From positions 67,565,300-67,629,299 of the forward strand of contig CM049314.1 of the NCBI GenBank assembly GCA_026874595.1: a stretch of 64,000 nucleotides of DNA, in the 5' to 3' direction. The position numbers and the translations under genes are program-made. The notes under the pieces are model-generated. The model was not told where the DNA came from. It worked only from the letters and a program-made list of their open reading frames with translations, and did not search any database. Position 1 is the first letter of the stretch. Every line of letters starts with the position of its first letter. Source of the stretch: Sipunculus nudus (lineage: Eukaryota > Annelida > Sipuncula > Golfingiida > Sipunculidae). Of this stretch, positions 1 through 11,611 are shown in pieces.

Positions 1-61
1 TGTTATTTGCTTAATATTTTTTAAGATATTGCGGAAAAATGATAAGTTGTAGTGTTTCTAT

Positions 62-660
62 TTCCACGCCCCCTGGTGGCTATTTTCGAAAAATGAAAAA
101 ACAAGTTCGAGATAATACAGAACAACAGAAAATTTGTCACTTTCAGAACCTCAGCTGTAAAACTGAGACCTCTAAATCGTATTTAATGAAATCTCGAAAA
201 GTCTCATTTGACGACAAATGGCACGAGATTTTGCGAGACTTGCATTAATTTAGCACAGAGCATATAAAATGCTACACAATGCAAAAAACTAGAGCTCTCT
301 AACTTAAAAAATGAGAAATTTGGAAGGAAATTTTCGAATTTTCTGATTTTCCCCCAAAATACGTTACCATGGTAACCATTGACCGGACATATTTGCTAGC
401 ACATGGAAAGCTAACATAATGAGGAATAAAATGAGCTACAGATTTAGCAGCTACGATTATTATTGACGAAGATATGAAGAAAAATCTGTTTTAAGGGTTT
501 TTGGTAACCCTGACCTTGACCTTTGAACGGTCATGCCCAAAAACAATAGGCTTCGAGAAGAACCGATTTTACACTTAATGTAAAAGTTTCAGAGCGATTG
601 CTTTAAAATTGTGGCCTGTAGCGCGCAGACATACAGACAGACAAACAAACAAACAAACTA
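62..660 (+). repeat. Dispersed CGCCCCC-core repeat, long copy 1
   Basis: This is a long copy of a dispersed repeat that recurs at about 3254-3685. Shared landmarks in order are: a CGCCCCCTGGTGGC core followed by a TTCGAGATA block, an ACCATGGTAAC block, a GACCTTGACCTTTGA block, an AACAATAGGCT(T/C)CGAGAAGAACCGATT block, a TTGTGGCCTGTAG block, and a GACA/CAAAC simple-sequence tail. No terminal inverted repeats are visible. The simple-repeat tail suggests a retroposon-like 3' end on the plus strand, which is inference. No coding potential was recognised; the short ORF at 39-248 lies inside the repeat. Confidence 0.75.
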
Positions 661-705
661 GACGACCATAGGTCGAGAGCTTGCCGGACTTAAATGACAG
701 ACAAA
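659..705 (+). repeat. GGTCGAG..CTTGCCGG tail module
   Basis: A short block reading CTAGACGACCATAGGTCGAG followed by a CTTGCCGG motif. A close relative occurs at about 21370-21410 (CTAGAAGACCAAAGGTCGAG...CTTGCCGGG). It therefore belongs to the same dispersed family tail rather than to a gene. Confidence 0.55.
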
Positions 706-889
706 TTGGAGAAACAGGACAAACTGACGGTTTTCTATAAATTGAATGACTTTTAAAGCGATTGCTGGAACGTTTAGCCTGTTGAACGACATATATCACA
801 CAAAAGAACATGAAATCAGACATAGCTCAAAACAGACAAATATACTGACACACCTGAGAAAACAGACTACAAGTGAAGGTAGAGTTTAT

Positions 890-2660
890 AATGTCGGAGA
901 TATGGCCAAAAAATGATATGGTGTGGAGGCTCTACCGCAGCATCCCCTAGCGGCCATATCCCAAAAATTAAAAAATTTCTTTTGAGATATTATTGTAAGA
1001 AATGTTCAGAAAGGTATATATTATTGTAAGAGATGTTCCAATTCCAAAAGGATTCCTTCAAAACTGTGGCCTGAAGATTGCTAACTGTAAGACGCAAGAT
1101 CCAGCAATCAGGCGAAAATGAGGATCACTGACAAACAGACAGACATACTGAAAAACTGTGGCCTGAAGATTGCTAACTGTAAAACGCAAGATCCAGCAAG
1201 CAGGTGAAATAGAGGATCACTGACAAACAGACAGACATACTGAAAAAGTGACACAAGAATAAGACCAGATGACTAACTCAGATTATGGAGAAAGATTCAA
1301 AGGAAGACAATAAGTCATAGTGTTTGTAATTGAAGTTGATAGTTTTGTAGATATGGCAAAGAAATATATATAGGGGAGAGGCGAGTGCAACGCCCCCTAT
1401 TGGCAATATCCAGAAAATGAATAATCTGTTTCGAGATATTACTGTAAGATGTAAGATGTAATAGTTTAACAAGTGACCCATGGGTCATGACGCTCAGCTG
1501 CCAAGCATGACCTGCCACATCATGGGCTGAGATTCACAACTTCCAGTCACATTTTGAAGAACCAATTTGCCAATATTTTGAAATTTTCTACGACAACAGA
1601 AATATACATCACCTATGTCTGGTTAAAACACAGTGACTTGATGGTCTTAGGAAAAATGAATGATTGTTAAGCTATCGGTAACTATTCCCATAGCTTGCTT
1701 GATACCTGTCAGTTTCAAAAGAAACAACAAAAAGGGCAAATATAAGATCAAAATATATAGCAAAAATCAAGGAAATCCATGCGAGAATTATTAAGAAACG
1801 GGTGCTTATAAATATGAAGTTTGAACCAAATTGAGTGATGCATAGATATGGCATATGTGAAAGACTGAAGGTTTGGGTTGAACAGTTTCACTTGCAAAAT
1901 GTTCACAACCATTTAGAATAATTAAGTAATGTGTCCTTGACCTTTGACCTTTTGAACTCGACATCGATAGGCTTCTTCCCCTATTGGTAGGTCAGCCATA
2001 TATGACAAATGGAAGGTATAGATTGAAACGGTGGCCTGTAGAATGCTATCAGTGAGACTCAAGAACCAAAAAGCCGGCGAATTTGAGGACAACTGACAAA
2101 CAAACAGACAAACTTACAAAGGGACACAAGATGGAGACAAGATGACTTAATCAGGTTATGGAGAAGACTCAGAGGAAGAAAATAAGCTATAGTTTATGTA
2201 ATTGAGGCTTATAATTTTGGAGATATGGCCAAATAATGATATACTGGATATGTTCGACTGCAGCGCCCTCTAGTGGACATATCCTGAAGACGACAAATGC
2301 GTTTTGTGATATTAGTGTATGACATAAGATGTAATAGTTTCAAAAGGATTCGTCCACATATCTGACTTGTTGATTGCTATATCTAAAGTGCAAAAACTAG
2401 CAAGCAGGCGAATATGAGGATAAATGACAAACAGACAGACATACTGACAAAGTGACACTAGATGGACACCAGGTGACTTGACAATGTTTTGAAGAAGACC
2501 AAGAGAAAGAAAATAAGCTATAGTTTGTGTAATATAGGTTTACTCTTACGGAAATATGTTCAAAAACTGATTTTTTGGAAGGGTCAAGTGCAGCGCCCCC
2601 TAGCGGCCATATCGGGAAAATGAAAAAAAATTTTTTGAGATATTAGTATAATACATAAGA
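890..2660 (+). repeat. Mosaic of CGCCCCC-core repeat fragments
   Basis: Further partial copies of the same family, each with the core and a following GAGATATTA block: cores near 932, 1385, 2257 and 2587. Between them are repeated segments reading TGACAAACAGACAGACATACTGA near 1130, 1220, 2095 and 2430, and AAACTGTGGCCTGAAGATTGCTAACTGTAA-like text duplicated around 1060-1100 and 1150-1190. The stretch is a nest of partial copies; no gene is seen. Confidence 0.7.
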
Positions 2661-2661
2661 T

Positions 2662-2730
2662 GAAGGAACAAACATACACGGGTGACGAACATGCTTTCGA
2701 AAATCGAAGATTTCCGGCAAGTAATACAAG
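2662..2730 (+). repeat. Isolated unit of the ~57 bp minisatellite
   Basis: One unit ending in GAAGATTTCCGGCAAGTAAT that matches the units of the minisatellite at 3684-3928. It lies a kilobase upstream, showing that the unit can disperse or that part of the array has been lost. Confidence 0.6.
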
Positions 2731-2929
2731 TAATAAAGTCTGGACTGTGCCTCCAACATGTATGATAATAGATAGGGCCCGGAAAGGCCGACACGCAACG
2801 CTGCACACGCCGCCTGCCCACCGTAAGGACCCTATCACCACTTGCGGCAATTGCGCGTGTCTTCGTGGTATGTATCAGTTTCAAAAGGATGCCTGCATAT
2901 CTGTGGCCTATAGGGCATGTCACCGTGAA

Positions 2930-3180
2930 ATCGCGAAATCTCATTCGACGAGAAACGGTGCGAGATTTTGCAAGATTTTTGGTTGGATCACCGAGAACTC
3001 ACCAAGGGCTACAAGATGCAAAAATTTTGACCTCTCTAGCATAAAAACTGACAGAGTTAGAAGCTGAAAACTGCATATTTTCAAAATTCAAAGGTTTTAC
3101 CCCAAAACTAGAGAAATCTGGCAATAGCGCACTTTGGCACCTATGCGCAAAAATAAGCCCATGGACCCTAGTTTAAGGTG
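2930..3180 (+). repeat. CGCCCCC-family internal fragment
   Basis: This segment aligns with about 190-360: both have ATCTC..A(T/C)GACGA, then CGAGATTTTGC(A/G)AGA, then ATGCAAAAA, then GA(C/G)CTCTCTA(G/A)C. It is an internal fragment of the dispersed family, directly upstream of the second long copy. Confidence 0.6.
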
Positions 3181-3253
3181 CTGTGATGGAAATGGCCCAA
3201 TGTTTAATAGTGCTGGAGGTATAGCACGAAAAGAAATTTTCATGTTTTTTCAT

Positions 3254-3685
3254 CTGCAACGCCCCCTGGCGGCCATTTCCAAAATCTGAAAAACCCGTTT
3301 CGAGATATTCTTATGTTACATAAAATATCTCAGAATCAGTAAAATTGCTGCAAATTTGAAAAATATCACGAAATTCCATGATTTCTCCCCAAAATTGCGT
3401 AACCATGGTAACAGCGAAATGAGGCAGTTTTGCAGTGTTGGAAGTGGCCATGCAGTGGCAAATAAAACGGGCTACAGATTAGGTGCCTACGGCTATTTTT
3501 GACGAAGGTATGAAGAAAAAACCGTTTTTGAGCTTTTTGGTGACCCTGACCTTGACCCTTGACCGATCATGACCAAAAACAATAGGCTCCGAGAAGAACC
3601 GATTATACACTCTATCTATAAGTATCAGGACGATTGGTGCAAAATTGTGGCCTGTAGAGCGGGGACATACAGACAAACAAACAAA
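3254..3685 (+). repeat. Dispersed CGCCCCC-core repeat, long copy 2
   Basis: Second long copy of the family at 62-660, with the same order of blocks: CGCCCCCTGGCGGCCAT, TTCGAGATATT, ACCATGGTAAC, GACCTTGACCCTTGACC, AACAATAGGCTCCGAGAAGA, TTGTGGCCTGTAGAGCG, then a CAAAC tail. Divergence from copy 1 is substantial, so both are old insertions or old tandem relics. Confidence 0.75.
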
Positions 3686-3928
3686 CGGAACTGATCAACA
3701 TACTTGTCGAAATCTCTGATTCCGGCAAGCAACAAACAAACAAACAAACAAACATACGGAACTGACCAACATACTTGCCGAAATCTTTGATTCCGGCAAG
3801 TAACAAACATACGCGGGTGATCAAATGCTTGCGAAAATCGAAGATTTCCGGCAAGCAACAAATGGACATACGCAATTGACCAACCAACTTGCCGAAATCG
3901 AAGATTTCCGGCAAGCAATAAACAGACA
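3684..3928 (+). repeat. Minisatellite, four ~57 bp units
   Basis: Four imperfect tandem units begin near 3684, 3756, 3811 and 3870. Each contains a TTG(C/T)(C/G)(A/G)AAAT block and ends in TTCCGGCAAG(C/T)AA followed by CAAAC or ACA-type spacer. The first unit is lengthened by a (CAAA)n expansion at 3727-3752. Confidence 0.8.
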
Positions 3929-3949
3929 TGCCGTGTCATGGCTTTATAT

Positions 3950-4594
3950 CATATTCCAGCTACGGTCTTTCAAACACAAATTTAAAGAGAGTACAGGATA
4001 ATTATTAACGCCGCTAAAGTACGTGATGATGTAAGACGCCTTTTTGCTCACAGGATATTGGAGGGTAACAAATTAAGACGCTTTTTATATTAATCGAGAT
4101 TTCAATAAGAGTCGCCGTCATAGTGGGCTGTCAGCGCTCGACACTTATTAAAGCGCTGGCAACAACTTGAAAGAGTATTAATTAATGAAGAGGTGAACCT
4201 GCGTGGTTATGGAAGGAAGATAATTAAAGCAAAACGATCAGGACCAATACAAACAAAAACAAAACGCATGTAGTTCATGCTCCATACTGCCTGGTTAAAA
4301 TTACAATGGCGTTTAAGGAGAAAACAGTACATATTATAAAAAAAAACAATAAAAAAAAAAAAAAAAAACGGTAAGAGTAGTAAAAATTGCAAAATTGCTA
4401 GTTTTTGTAATAAATTAGTCATTATGAGAACGTTATGAGAACAAGTATGTTTTTTTCATGCGTTATTATTCTTAAAGGGACATAATCAGGAGCAAAATCA
4501 TGTCTTTTCCTTCACACCATCAGTTCAGTTTATTTTTTTTTACAAAAGATTTCCAGCAAAACATCCCCAGCACACAGTCTAAGTACCTCGCATA
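3950..4594. other. Unassigned AT-rich stretch
   Basis: No gene or clear repeat relationship is seen. It contains an A-run at about 4339-4368 and ordinary AT-rich sequence. Confidence 0.5.
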
Positions 4595-4968
4595 AGGCTG
4601 TTTAAGACCTTGTTATGGCTCTGCGTGTTGGTAAACACAGTCCACGTGTGTCTGTTTACCATAACTAGGCCGCGGTCCGATTGTGAGCCGAAACACTCAT
4701 TGTTTCAACCAGCGGGAACTTGTGTTATACATTTGGTAACAAGTCAGTCAGGTCATCTCCTGATTGACACGTGTTGTGGCCGGGCGATGCACCCTCTGTT
4801 TTTATGGTGACATGTGTGATCGCGCCCGGTCCACTGTCTTAACACTCGTTTACAGGAGTAAGCAATTGGTTTCAGGACAATGTTTTGGCAGGTATAATTT
4901 ATTTTTAAGGGAAGAAGCTATTTTCCGTGTTAGTTCAAAATGCTTTATAGGTGAATGTGCCCCTTTAA
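4595..4968 (+). repeat. Dispersed repeat, family with inverted sister at 57.8-59.0 kb
   Basis: The stretch contains GTTGGTAAACACAGTCCACG, then GCGGGAAC, then TCATCTCCTGATTGACAC, then TTTTGGCAGGTA, and ends ATAGGTGAATGTGCCCCTTT. The reverse complement of 57797-58035 and 58860-59017 carries the same blocks in the same order. Here the two halves are contiguous, so this copy gives the unsplit arrangement. No coding sequence is recognised. Confidence 0.75.
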
Positions 4969-5061
4969 CAGCGTACTTTAATATACAGGCATTTAAACGT
5001 TTTCATGGGCTGGGGTAAAAAATAATCTAGTGAATTGCATTCAAATGTTGATAGAACCCGT

Positions 5062-5073
5062 CCCCCCCCCCCC
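5062..5073 (+). repeat. Poly-C run (12)
   Basis: Uninterrupted run of 12 C residues. Confidence 0.9.
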
Positions 5074-5079
5074 AGAAAA

Positions 5080-6235
5080 TTGAATACCCAATGCCTCTTT
5101 AAAGTGGATTAAAACGGTTTGAAAGGGTTATATTTGAAAAGCAATCCCTATCTAGGACTTTGATTTCTGCAGTTACTAGCTCCACAGTGACGTTTTCATA
5201 AGTAAATCCCAGTTCTTTGTTTGGTAAGATGACTGTTTTAGTGAGAGTTGTTCTTACAGTCAATGTACGTCGTGATTTAAATTTGATACAGCTGCAAATA
5301 TATCCCTGATTGTACACCGTGCGATATAATAGATCGTGTGGTAATACACGGGCACAAGATCATACTATAATGTGGGGGCTTGGTCCTAAATAAACATTAT
5401 TCTTTATAATAAGCAATATTAATAATTTTAATACACGTGACCTTTCCATCGCACTACAACAGATAGATTCTACCATATCGTCGGATGCATTCTTATCGCT
5501 TCCCCGTGCCAGGTTTATTTTCTCGAAGTTGCTGGAAACTACTACACACTTAAACCCGGCTGTCGTAGGTCACAAGTCGGGGTATACTTTAGTCAAAATA
5601 TTAAGCATATACAGTTGAAAGTCTTTCCAGTTTTCAGCTCAGCTTATATTTGATACTTGGTAAGTAGTAACCAGTAAGTTACGATAACAGGTCTGTACCT
5701 TTCTCCTTCTTGGAGCCAGAAAACAATGATTATCCGTAGTCAATATTTGTGGATAAAATGTAAAACGTGCAACCAACTGCAAGGGGATTATAATCAGAGC
5801 CGCTGTCGAAGAGAGCTACCTGCGCTCTCCATTTCCTGACAATTCACAACAATTAAAGGTATCATTTAATAAAAAAGAGTAGCCTAGCGCGGTTTAAGTC
5901 GGAAGTAATTATAAAAAAAACTGGTCCTAAAATAACCTTAAACATCTGATGTGTGTGCGTTTTCCATACCTATATTCCGCTATACTTTCACTGGAAAGTA
6001 AGTTTTATAAAGAAATTTGAAATTGTGAGCCTGTATGTACAACAATTCATACATTACGTTTTAAATAGTTATGTATAAGTCTGTGTTTCAAGCGTCATTA
6101 TTCTTGAGGGCGTATTATAACACTGGCAAATAATCCGTTTTAACCGACATTAATAACCGACATGAAGCCATTAATATAAAAAAAAAACAGTGAAATGTTC
6201 TACGTAAATGATGAGAGCTTCTCAAAGTTATCTTG
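5080..6235. other. Unassigned stretch
   Basis: No ORF with recognisable domains, no tRNA-like segment and no clear repeat copy seen. Confidence 0.45.
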
Positions 6236-6239
6236 GTAA

Positions 6240-6470
6240 ATTTATAGGAAACAGACGCAACGGTAATATGCAGACGAACAAAACAAACACATTTATCAAA
6301 ACAGCCAGATGAATAATAGTTATTTAAGACATGAGTTAAGGGGTGGTTCCGTTTGCTCATGTATGGCTGGCCATAAAACGTGCTTGGATCATGTGCAGCC
6401 GGATCCGGCTTTTCTGCTAAACCGCTGTGTTGCGGAACGGTCGTTCTCATGGCAGTAGTAATTTATGTGT
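6240..6470 (+). repeat. Outlying P-module fragment (a)
   Basis: Shares ordered blocks with 9340-9570 and with the P modules of the main array (for example 31800-32060): GAAACAGACGCA, then ACATTTATCA, then a TGCTTGGATCA block, then AAACCGCT, then GGTCGTTCTC..GGCAGTA. This places relatives of the main array about 10 kb to its left. Divergence is high, so the call rests on the order of blocks. Confidence 0.55.
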
Positions 6471-8460
6471 TCAGTCCGATATAAGGTTCAAGTTTATGTA
6501 AAGCAAATATTCCATAAACACAAAGCCCGTACTGAAACAGAGACACTCGCATGCTATCTCCGGAGCCCAACTTGTTGTCCACCGGGGAAACCCGGATGGG
6601 TATAAAGCATAGCAGATATTACTAGAACAAATGAAAAATATAGGCCTATGTTCCAGGGAAGTACGGCCGTCACTGCTTGATTTTCACTCGTCTAAGCTAG
6701 TTTCATTAAATGCCAAGCCTGAATAATTGACAAATTTAGAGACCCATATCCGGACTTTTCAAACGTGTTATTACTGTTATTATTAATAACTACAGAAGTA
6801 ACGATGGCATTTTCATTTACATAAGACTGTTTATTTGTTTATTTGTAATGATTCAACGCTTACAAAGCTTCAATAAAATATAATTATAGAAGTATCGGTT
6901 GACTTCATCTACTTTCGTCCTCAGAGCCCGTTTTACTGGTTCTCATTTTTTAAAGAAAAGTTTTATATATTTTAATGTTCATTTATACCAGCTGTTAACT
7001 AGATTGACAAGTAGATGAAAATGAAAGTACCTTGTTGCGTGCACATCTACTTATTATATAATTGATCCGACCCGTATATAGCTTGTACTTCTTCCTCAAC
7101 ATCTTCAGTTAATTAAAACTCGACTTTTGGGTGGCTGACTGCCGCTACTATTTTGAACAATAAATATACGCAATTAATTACGAATATTATAAGATGCTAT
7201 CACATTTTAAATGTCAGAAAACACAAACTGGTAGTTTGAATACAGTGCGCAGCAAATATTATCAAGTCGTAAGTTAAAAAGCTTGCAGTTTTAATAAGTA
7301 CAATTAATAGACATACACATGCATGATTTTTTACTCATGAGAACTGAATATGGAAAATCTGCGATGGTTACATTCTATATTGAAAAAAAAATCAGCGGAG
7401 GAGTCGTGATTCTTTTGAAATAATTATATTTTATACATTTTGTGACGATGCTAAATATGAATGCTTCAGCTTTCGAAGTGAGATGACACTTGGTGGCGAC
7501 TTTCAATAGTAATTACGTTAAAACACGTTGGTTTTTGGTTGGCATGTTAACTGATTTACTGCATGAGCTTTGCTCTTTCAGACAATGCCGTCAGACGTGC
7601 TTTCGACACGATCCGATTATAGCGTCAGAATGTTGTCCGACGAGGTCATATGTACTAGAGCCAAGCGCCGCCGCCATTGTGCGCCGCCAGCCCAGTTAAG
7701 ATCAAGCCCAGCCGAGTTTATAAGAAGGCGTAGATATTTCATTTAGCGAAGTAAGCCTATTTTGTGCAGTTCAGTTTGGCTTGAGAAATGTAAATGCTGA
7801 AAGATATTCTTTTTTACAATTAAAAATGCCGGAAACGAATGTCTAAATTTTGTTAATTTTTGTCTCTCACTGAAAGGAAATGGTATGATTTATTAAGTAT
7901 GAAAGTGTTGGCTTATGAAACAACCAGAATAAGTTATACTCGATATTCAATTACAGACAAGTTAAATGTAAAATGGATCCACGTAATTTAAATGACATGT
8001 TAAAACAAAACGGGTACTTGGTAACATCGTCAAATGAAAAGGCTTTCAGGTCAGTTTGAGCCAGCCGGCATTTTGCAAGCCAAGTCGAGCCACGAAACTC
8101 GGCTTACTACTAAAGTCGGCCGTTTTTTGTCCAAACTAGCCGCATTTGTGCGGCTAACTCGGCTCCGTGCTCTAATTGGTACTATGCTTTTTGGTACCTG
8201 TCGGTAGTTCTATACTGAAATTCTGTACCATCAAGAATGATCTCAATATTTATCCTTTTTACAGCTGCAAATATGTCTCTGAATAAATAACGTTCTGTTT
8301 TTTAGATCTTGAGGCAAAAATGCATTTTGTATTTAAAGTTAATTGAATTTATAGCAGTAAATCAATCGATTACACATACTTTATATTTGCCGAAAAGGAT
8401 TTATTTAAACTTTATTTATTTTACATGGATTGTAAAAGAAGTTGTAATCACTAATACGAG
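6470..8460. other. Unassigned stretch, locally CpG-richer at 7600-7720 and 8050-8170
   Basis: Mostly AT-rich. Two short GC-richer patches are present: 7600-7720 (GCCGCCGCC, GCCGCCAGCCCAG) and 8050-8170, where GAGCC/GGCTC words recur on both strands. No gene was recognised in either patch. Confidence 0.45.
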
Positions 8461-8462
8461 GC

Positions 8463-8652
8463 ACTCTCCGTGGCTCAGATGTTGGCGCTCGGTAGTCGGT
8501 AAAGATGGATGAAACCGGAGGACCCGGAGAAAACATTGACCTTGGACGGGCCCCTACAACCCAATCTCATGGCCACGCCCGGAATTGAAACTGGGTTGCC
8601 AGCGGAGAGGGCCGATCTCGAGCGTTTAACCACTCGACTATCAAGGTACTAT
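8463..8652 (-). repeat. tRNA-derived SINE (minus strand)
   Basis: On the minus strand the segment 8622-8640 reads TAGTCGAGTGGTTAAACGC, a good RNA polymerase III A box of the tRNA-Ser/Leu type. The segment 8579-8592 reads AGTTTCAATTCCGG, a degraded B box. Downstream comes a body with CTCCGGGTCCTCCGGTTTC. The arrangement is a tRNA-like head plus unrelated body, as in tRNA-derived SINEs. No target-site duplication or A-tail was found, so the ends are approximate. A genuine tRNA gene is unlikely because the cloverleaf is not closed. Confidence 0.6.
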
Positions 8653-8980
8653 AAGGATTTATCAGAGTATGCATGTAAATACGAATACAGCGAAATTCTT
8701 TCAAATAATAATGACCAACAAACTATCTGTTAATACAGGCGATACTGGGTATGACAAAACATTACATGCCCTACCACCTAGAAATGCAACCATCCTGGTA
8801 TCCCCCGTCCCCAACCGACCTCTCAAAAGTTCTGGCACAAACTTTATGAATACGTGTCAATTGATAAAAAAAAAGGCTAGCCAGAGCACTTATGGAAGGA
8901 AGATGAAACAAGAATGATTAAACACCAGCAGTCCTCAGATTACCTCGTCTTTTATCTGAATATGATTTCCATATCAATTA

Positions 8981-9141
8981 CAGTGTAACCTGTGTAATAA
9001 AACCACGCATGGGACTGGTTAACAGTGGTGTTAACTTCCAGGTGGTCTCATATGACAAGTCAATTCTTACCGATGTAAATTCTTTCGGTTCACCCCTGGG
9101 TGGTCTTAAAATGCAGGTGGTCTTTCGGACAGGTTCCAATG
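8981..9141. mobile_element. hAT-like MITE with CAGTG..AACCTGT ends
   Basis: The left end reads CAGTGTAACCTGTGT; the right end, reverse complemented, reads CATTGGAACCTGTCCG. This gives an imperfect terminal inverted repeat of about 26 bp over a 161 bp element. Internal GGTGGTCT words recur. CAG-type ends and size are typical of non-autonomous hAT elements. An 8 bp target-site duplication was looked for and not found. Confidence 0.55.
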
Positions 9142-9339
9142 TTATCCCTCACCAAAGCAATGACAAAACACGCTTTTTAACATTTCAGTCTTTTTGTTTG
9201 AAGCATTTCTATTGTTTTTTTTTTAATTTTCAAGAGAATAAGATATTCTTCTTGAGGGCATCTCCATGGGTAGAGGACATTGACCGCTAAAGCCCGCAAT
9301 ATGTTGCACAGTAAATGCCAGGAGTTTTCCAAAGGCACT

Positions 9340-9575
9340 ACGGTGTTTTAAACCAAAACAGAAGCACGAATAATATAACGGAGAATAAAACAAACATTTA
9401 TCAGCATTGGTGAATAGCTAAGACTTAATACCCGGGATAGAGGCAAATAATATTTGAGCATGAATGACTGGCCATTTACCCTGCTTGGATCAGCTAAAGA
9501 CCGTACTGTGCTTTACTAGTAAACCGCTATTAGGCGGAGGAGGTCGTTGTCCTTGCAGCAGTGATTTGTCAATTT
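9340..9575 (+). repeat. Outlying P-module fragment (b)
   Basis: Diverged direct repeat of 6240-6470: AAACAAACATTTATCA, ATGACTGGCCAT, TGCTTGGATCA, GTAAACCGCT, GAGGTCGTTGTCCTTGCAGCAGT. It is also related to the P modules of the main array. Confidence 0.55.
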
Positions 9576-9975
9576 ACAGCCCCATAGATCGGTCCTTCCA
9601 AGTTCACCAAAAGAAAAAAATGTCCAAAACAAAAGGTTTTTACACTAGACCACGATGTGGTCATTTTATATTTGGTCATCTCATCTTATAGAGCGTGAAA
9701 TATTGTAAGTCAAATTCGTGGTGATCGCATGAAATCTCCATAATCGTGAGCTGTCATTCTGATCGTGCCTTAATTTTAACCTGCTGAAATATTTGCAACG
9801 ATTATGCCTATTTAAAAAAAATTTAAATTTTTAAAGCGCAATGTAGTATCCTCTGTAAAGTCACTGGACAGACTGATGTAATGCAAGAGTGAGAGATCGT
9901 ACAGCCAAATCGTGATGATCGTAAATGATGGCAACGGATCGTCATTGAATCAAAACAGATCTTCATAGAATAGTA

Positions 9976-10320
9976 AGGGATCGGTTATCCAATGGTGCTA
10001 GATCTTGTCCTAGATCCTAATCAAACGTATTGTGTCATATTTAAGCGTATAAAACCGTAAAAAAGTGTTAAAAATTGTGACAATTTCAACTAAAAATTCC
10101 ATGATCATGAAGAGCTAATACGATTCTTGTTTCGCATCGGATCGGCATAATCGTGACCTAGTGGAAAACCCAGCTTTAGGGATCGGTTATCCAATCTTGG
10201 TAGATCTTGTTTAGGATCCTAACAAAAAGAATTGTATCTTATTAAGGCGTATAAAACCATAAATTTGAAATTTAAACAAATTTAATCGTGGCCTAGTGTA
10301 ACAGCAGCTTATTTTAACTC
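9976..10320 (+). repeat. ~200 bp tandem duplication, GATC-rich
   Basis: Unit 1 (9976-10177) and unit 2 (10178-about 10320) both begin AGGGATCGGTTATCCAAT and then share GTAGATCTTGT or CTAGATCTTGT, TAGGATCCTAA or TAGATCCTAA, GCGTATAAAACC and AATCGTG(A/G)CCTAGTG. Unit 2 is shorter by internal deletion. Offset between starts is 202 bp. Confidence 0.75.
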
Positions 10321-10329
10321 GCACGCTGT

Positions 10330-10629
10330 TGCGGGAGCTAGGCTTGTAGGGTTAGTTCATTTCTATACCAATAAATGGGTAACATTATTATGGTTAGACC
10401 TTAAGTCCCCCTTGTGCAAAACCATCGATTACACTTTTCTTTTCTTTATTTTTTCTTTCTTCTGTTATTTTCTGTTTGCACTACATCTCCAAGATAGTTG
10501 ATTTAAAAAATGGCCACAATTTATTAGTCGTACGTCACAGCAGATGTGCTATTTATTTTTTACCTTGACCTTATTCTCAAACACACACACGCAAAAGTTG
10601 TTTCCCCATTATCGCTCATATAGGAAAAC
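10330..10629. other. Unassigned stretch left of the poly-G
   Basis: Contains a TTTCTTTTC pyrimidine-rich patch at about 10435-10475 and an ACACAC run near 10580. No gene seen. Confidence 0.4.
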
Positions 10630-10651
10630 GGGGGGGGGGGGGGGGGGGGGG
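10630..10651 (+). repeat. Poly-G run (22)
   Basis: Uninterrupted G run directly at the left edge of the 1.9 kb tandem duplication. Such a run can form quadruplex structures and may have been involved in the breakage; that role is inference. Confidence 0.85.
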
Positions 10652-10654
10652 TTC

Positions 10655-11553
10655 TTCCAGTGATCGAATGATTGCATGCATATAGTTAAGTTAGTCTGCT
10701 CTGAGGCTTTATCGCTTTGCTATGTCCAAATTATACAGCTTGAAACAAAAACGTAAAGAAAAACGTTAACTTCATGAACTTACTTCTACAGGGTCCGTTT
10801 CATGAAAATTATCATAAGATATTTTTTGCAGGATACCCCCTCCCCAATAACCTTCGCGGGGTTTTTAATTTTCATGAAAGGTAATTTTGGATCAACCTTT
10901 TCGTCCATTGCCTCTCTGATCGTCATAAAATGTTAACCTTAAAATTAGCCTAATTTATCTGACTTAATATTATAAGGGCTTTATAATATTTTGTTATTAT
11001 ATTTATAATATTGATTATTAAATCCGGCTACTCTAAAAAAAGCTGTCGAATATTTGTAATGTTGAGTAATTTGAATCATATCTAAAAAAAATCCGGTTGG
11101 GATTTTTTTTTTTATTATTTTGTAATTGCGGGGCGGGGGTAGGGCGTTAAGGGGTGCCTTATGCTGTACACCCGTAGAATGTCCTCTCATATTTCCACAG
11201 AAAACAAGGCTAAGGCGTTTTTTACTTTAACATTTATGCGTTAATGTATATTTCCATTTGATTGTGTATTGTAATATACATAAAAATAACACTACAATGA
11301 GGGAGGGAAAGACAGAGGGACAGAAAGCAAGGTAAACAGAGAGAGAGAGAGAGTGAGACAGGGAGAGAGAGAGAGAAAGAGGGTCAGACATACAAACATA
11401 CATACATACATAAGCAGAGAGTCAGAGAAAGACAGTCAGACCAGAAATGGACAAAGAGAAGCATAAAATGAAAGACAGAAAGACCGACAAAACTGGCAGA
11501 GACATGGACACAATGACAGGTGGATAGGAAGATAGAGACATAGACAGAAACAA

Positions 11554-11611
<58 letters not shown>

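Noticed and set aside
2660-3067. 135-codon plus-strand ORF
   Set aside because: Spans a minisatellite unit and a fragment of the dispersed CGCCCCC family; composition follows the repeat.
3690-3930. Possible CRISPR-like repeat-spacer array
   Set aside because: Units are contiguous ~57 bp repeats with simple-sequence interruptions, not regular unique spacers, and the DNA is animal.
6240-6470. Possible exon with ATG at 6450 (minus)
   Set aside because: Sequence belongs to a P-like repeat module with broken frames elsewhere.
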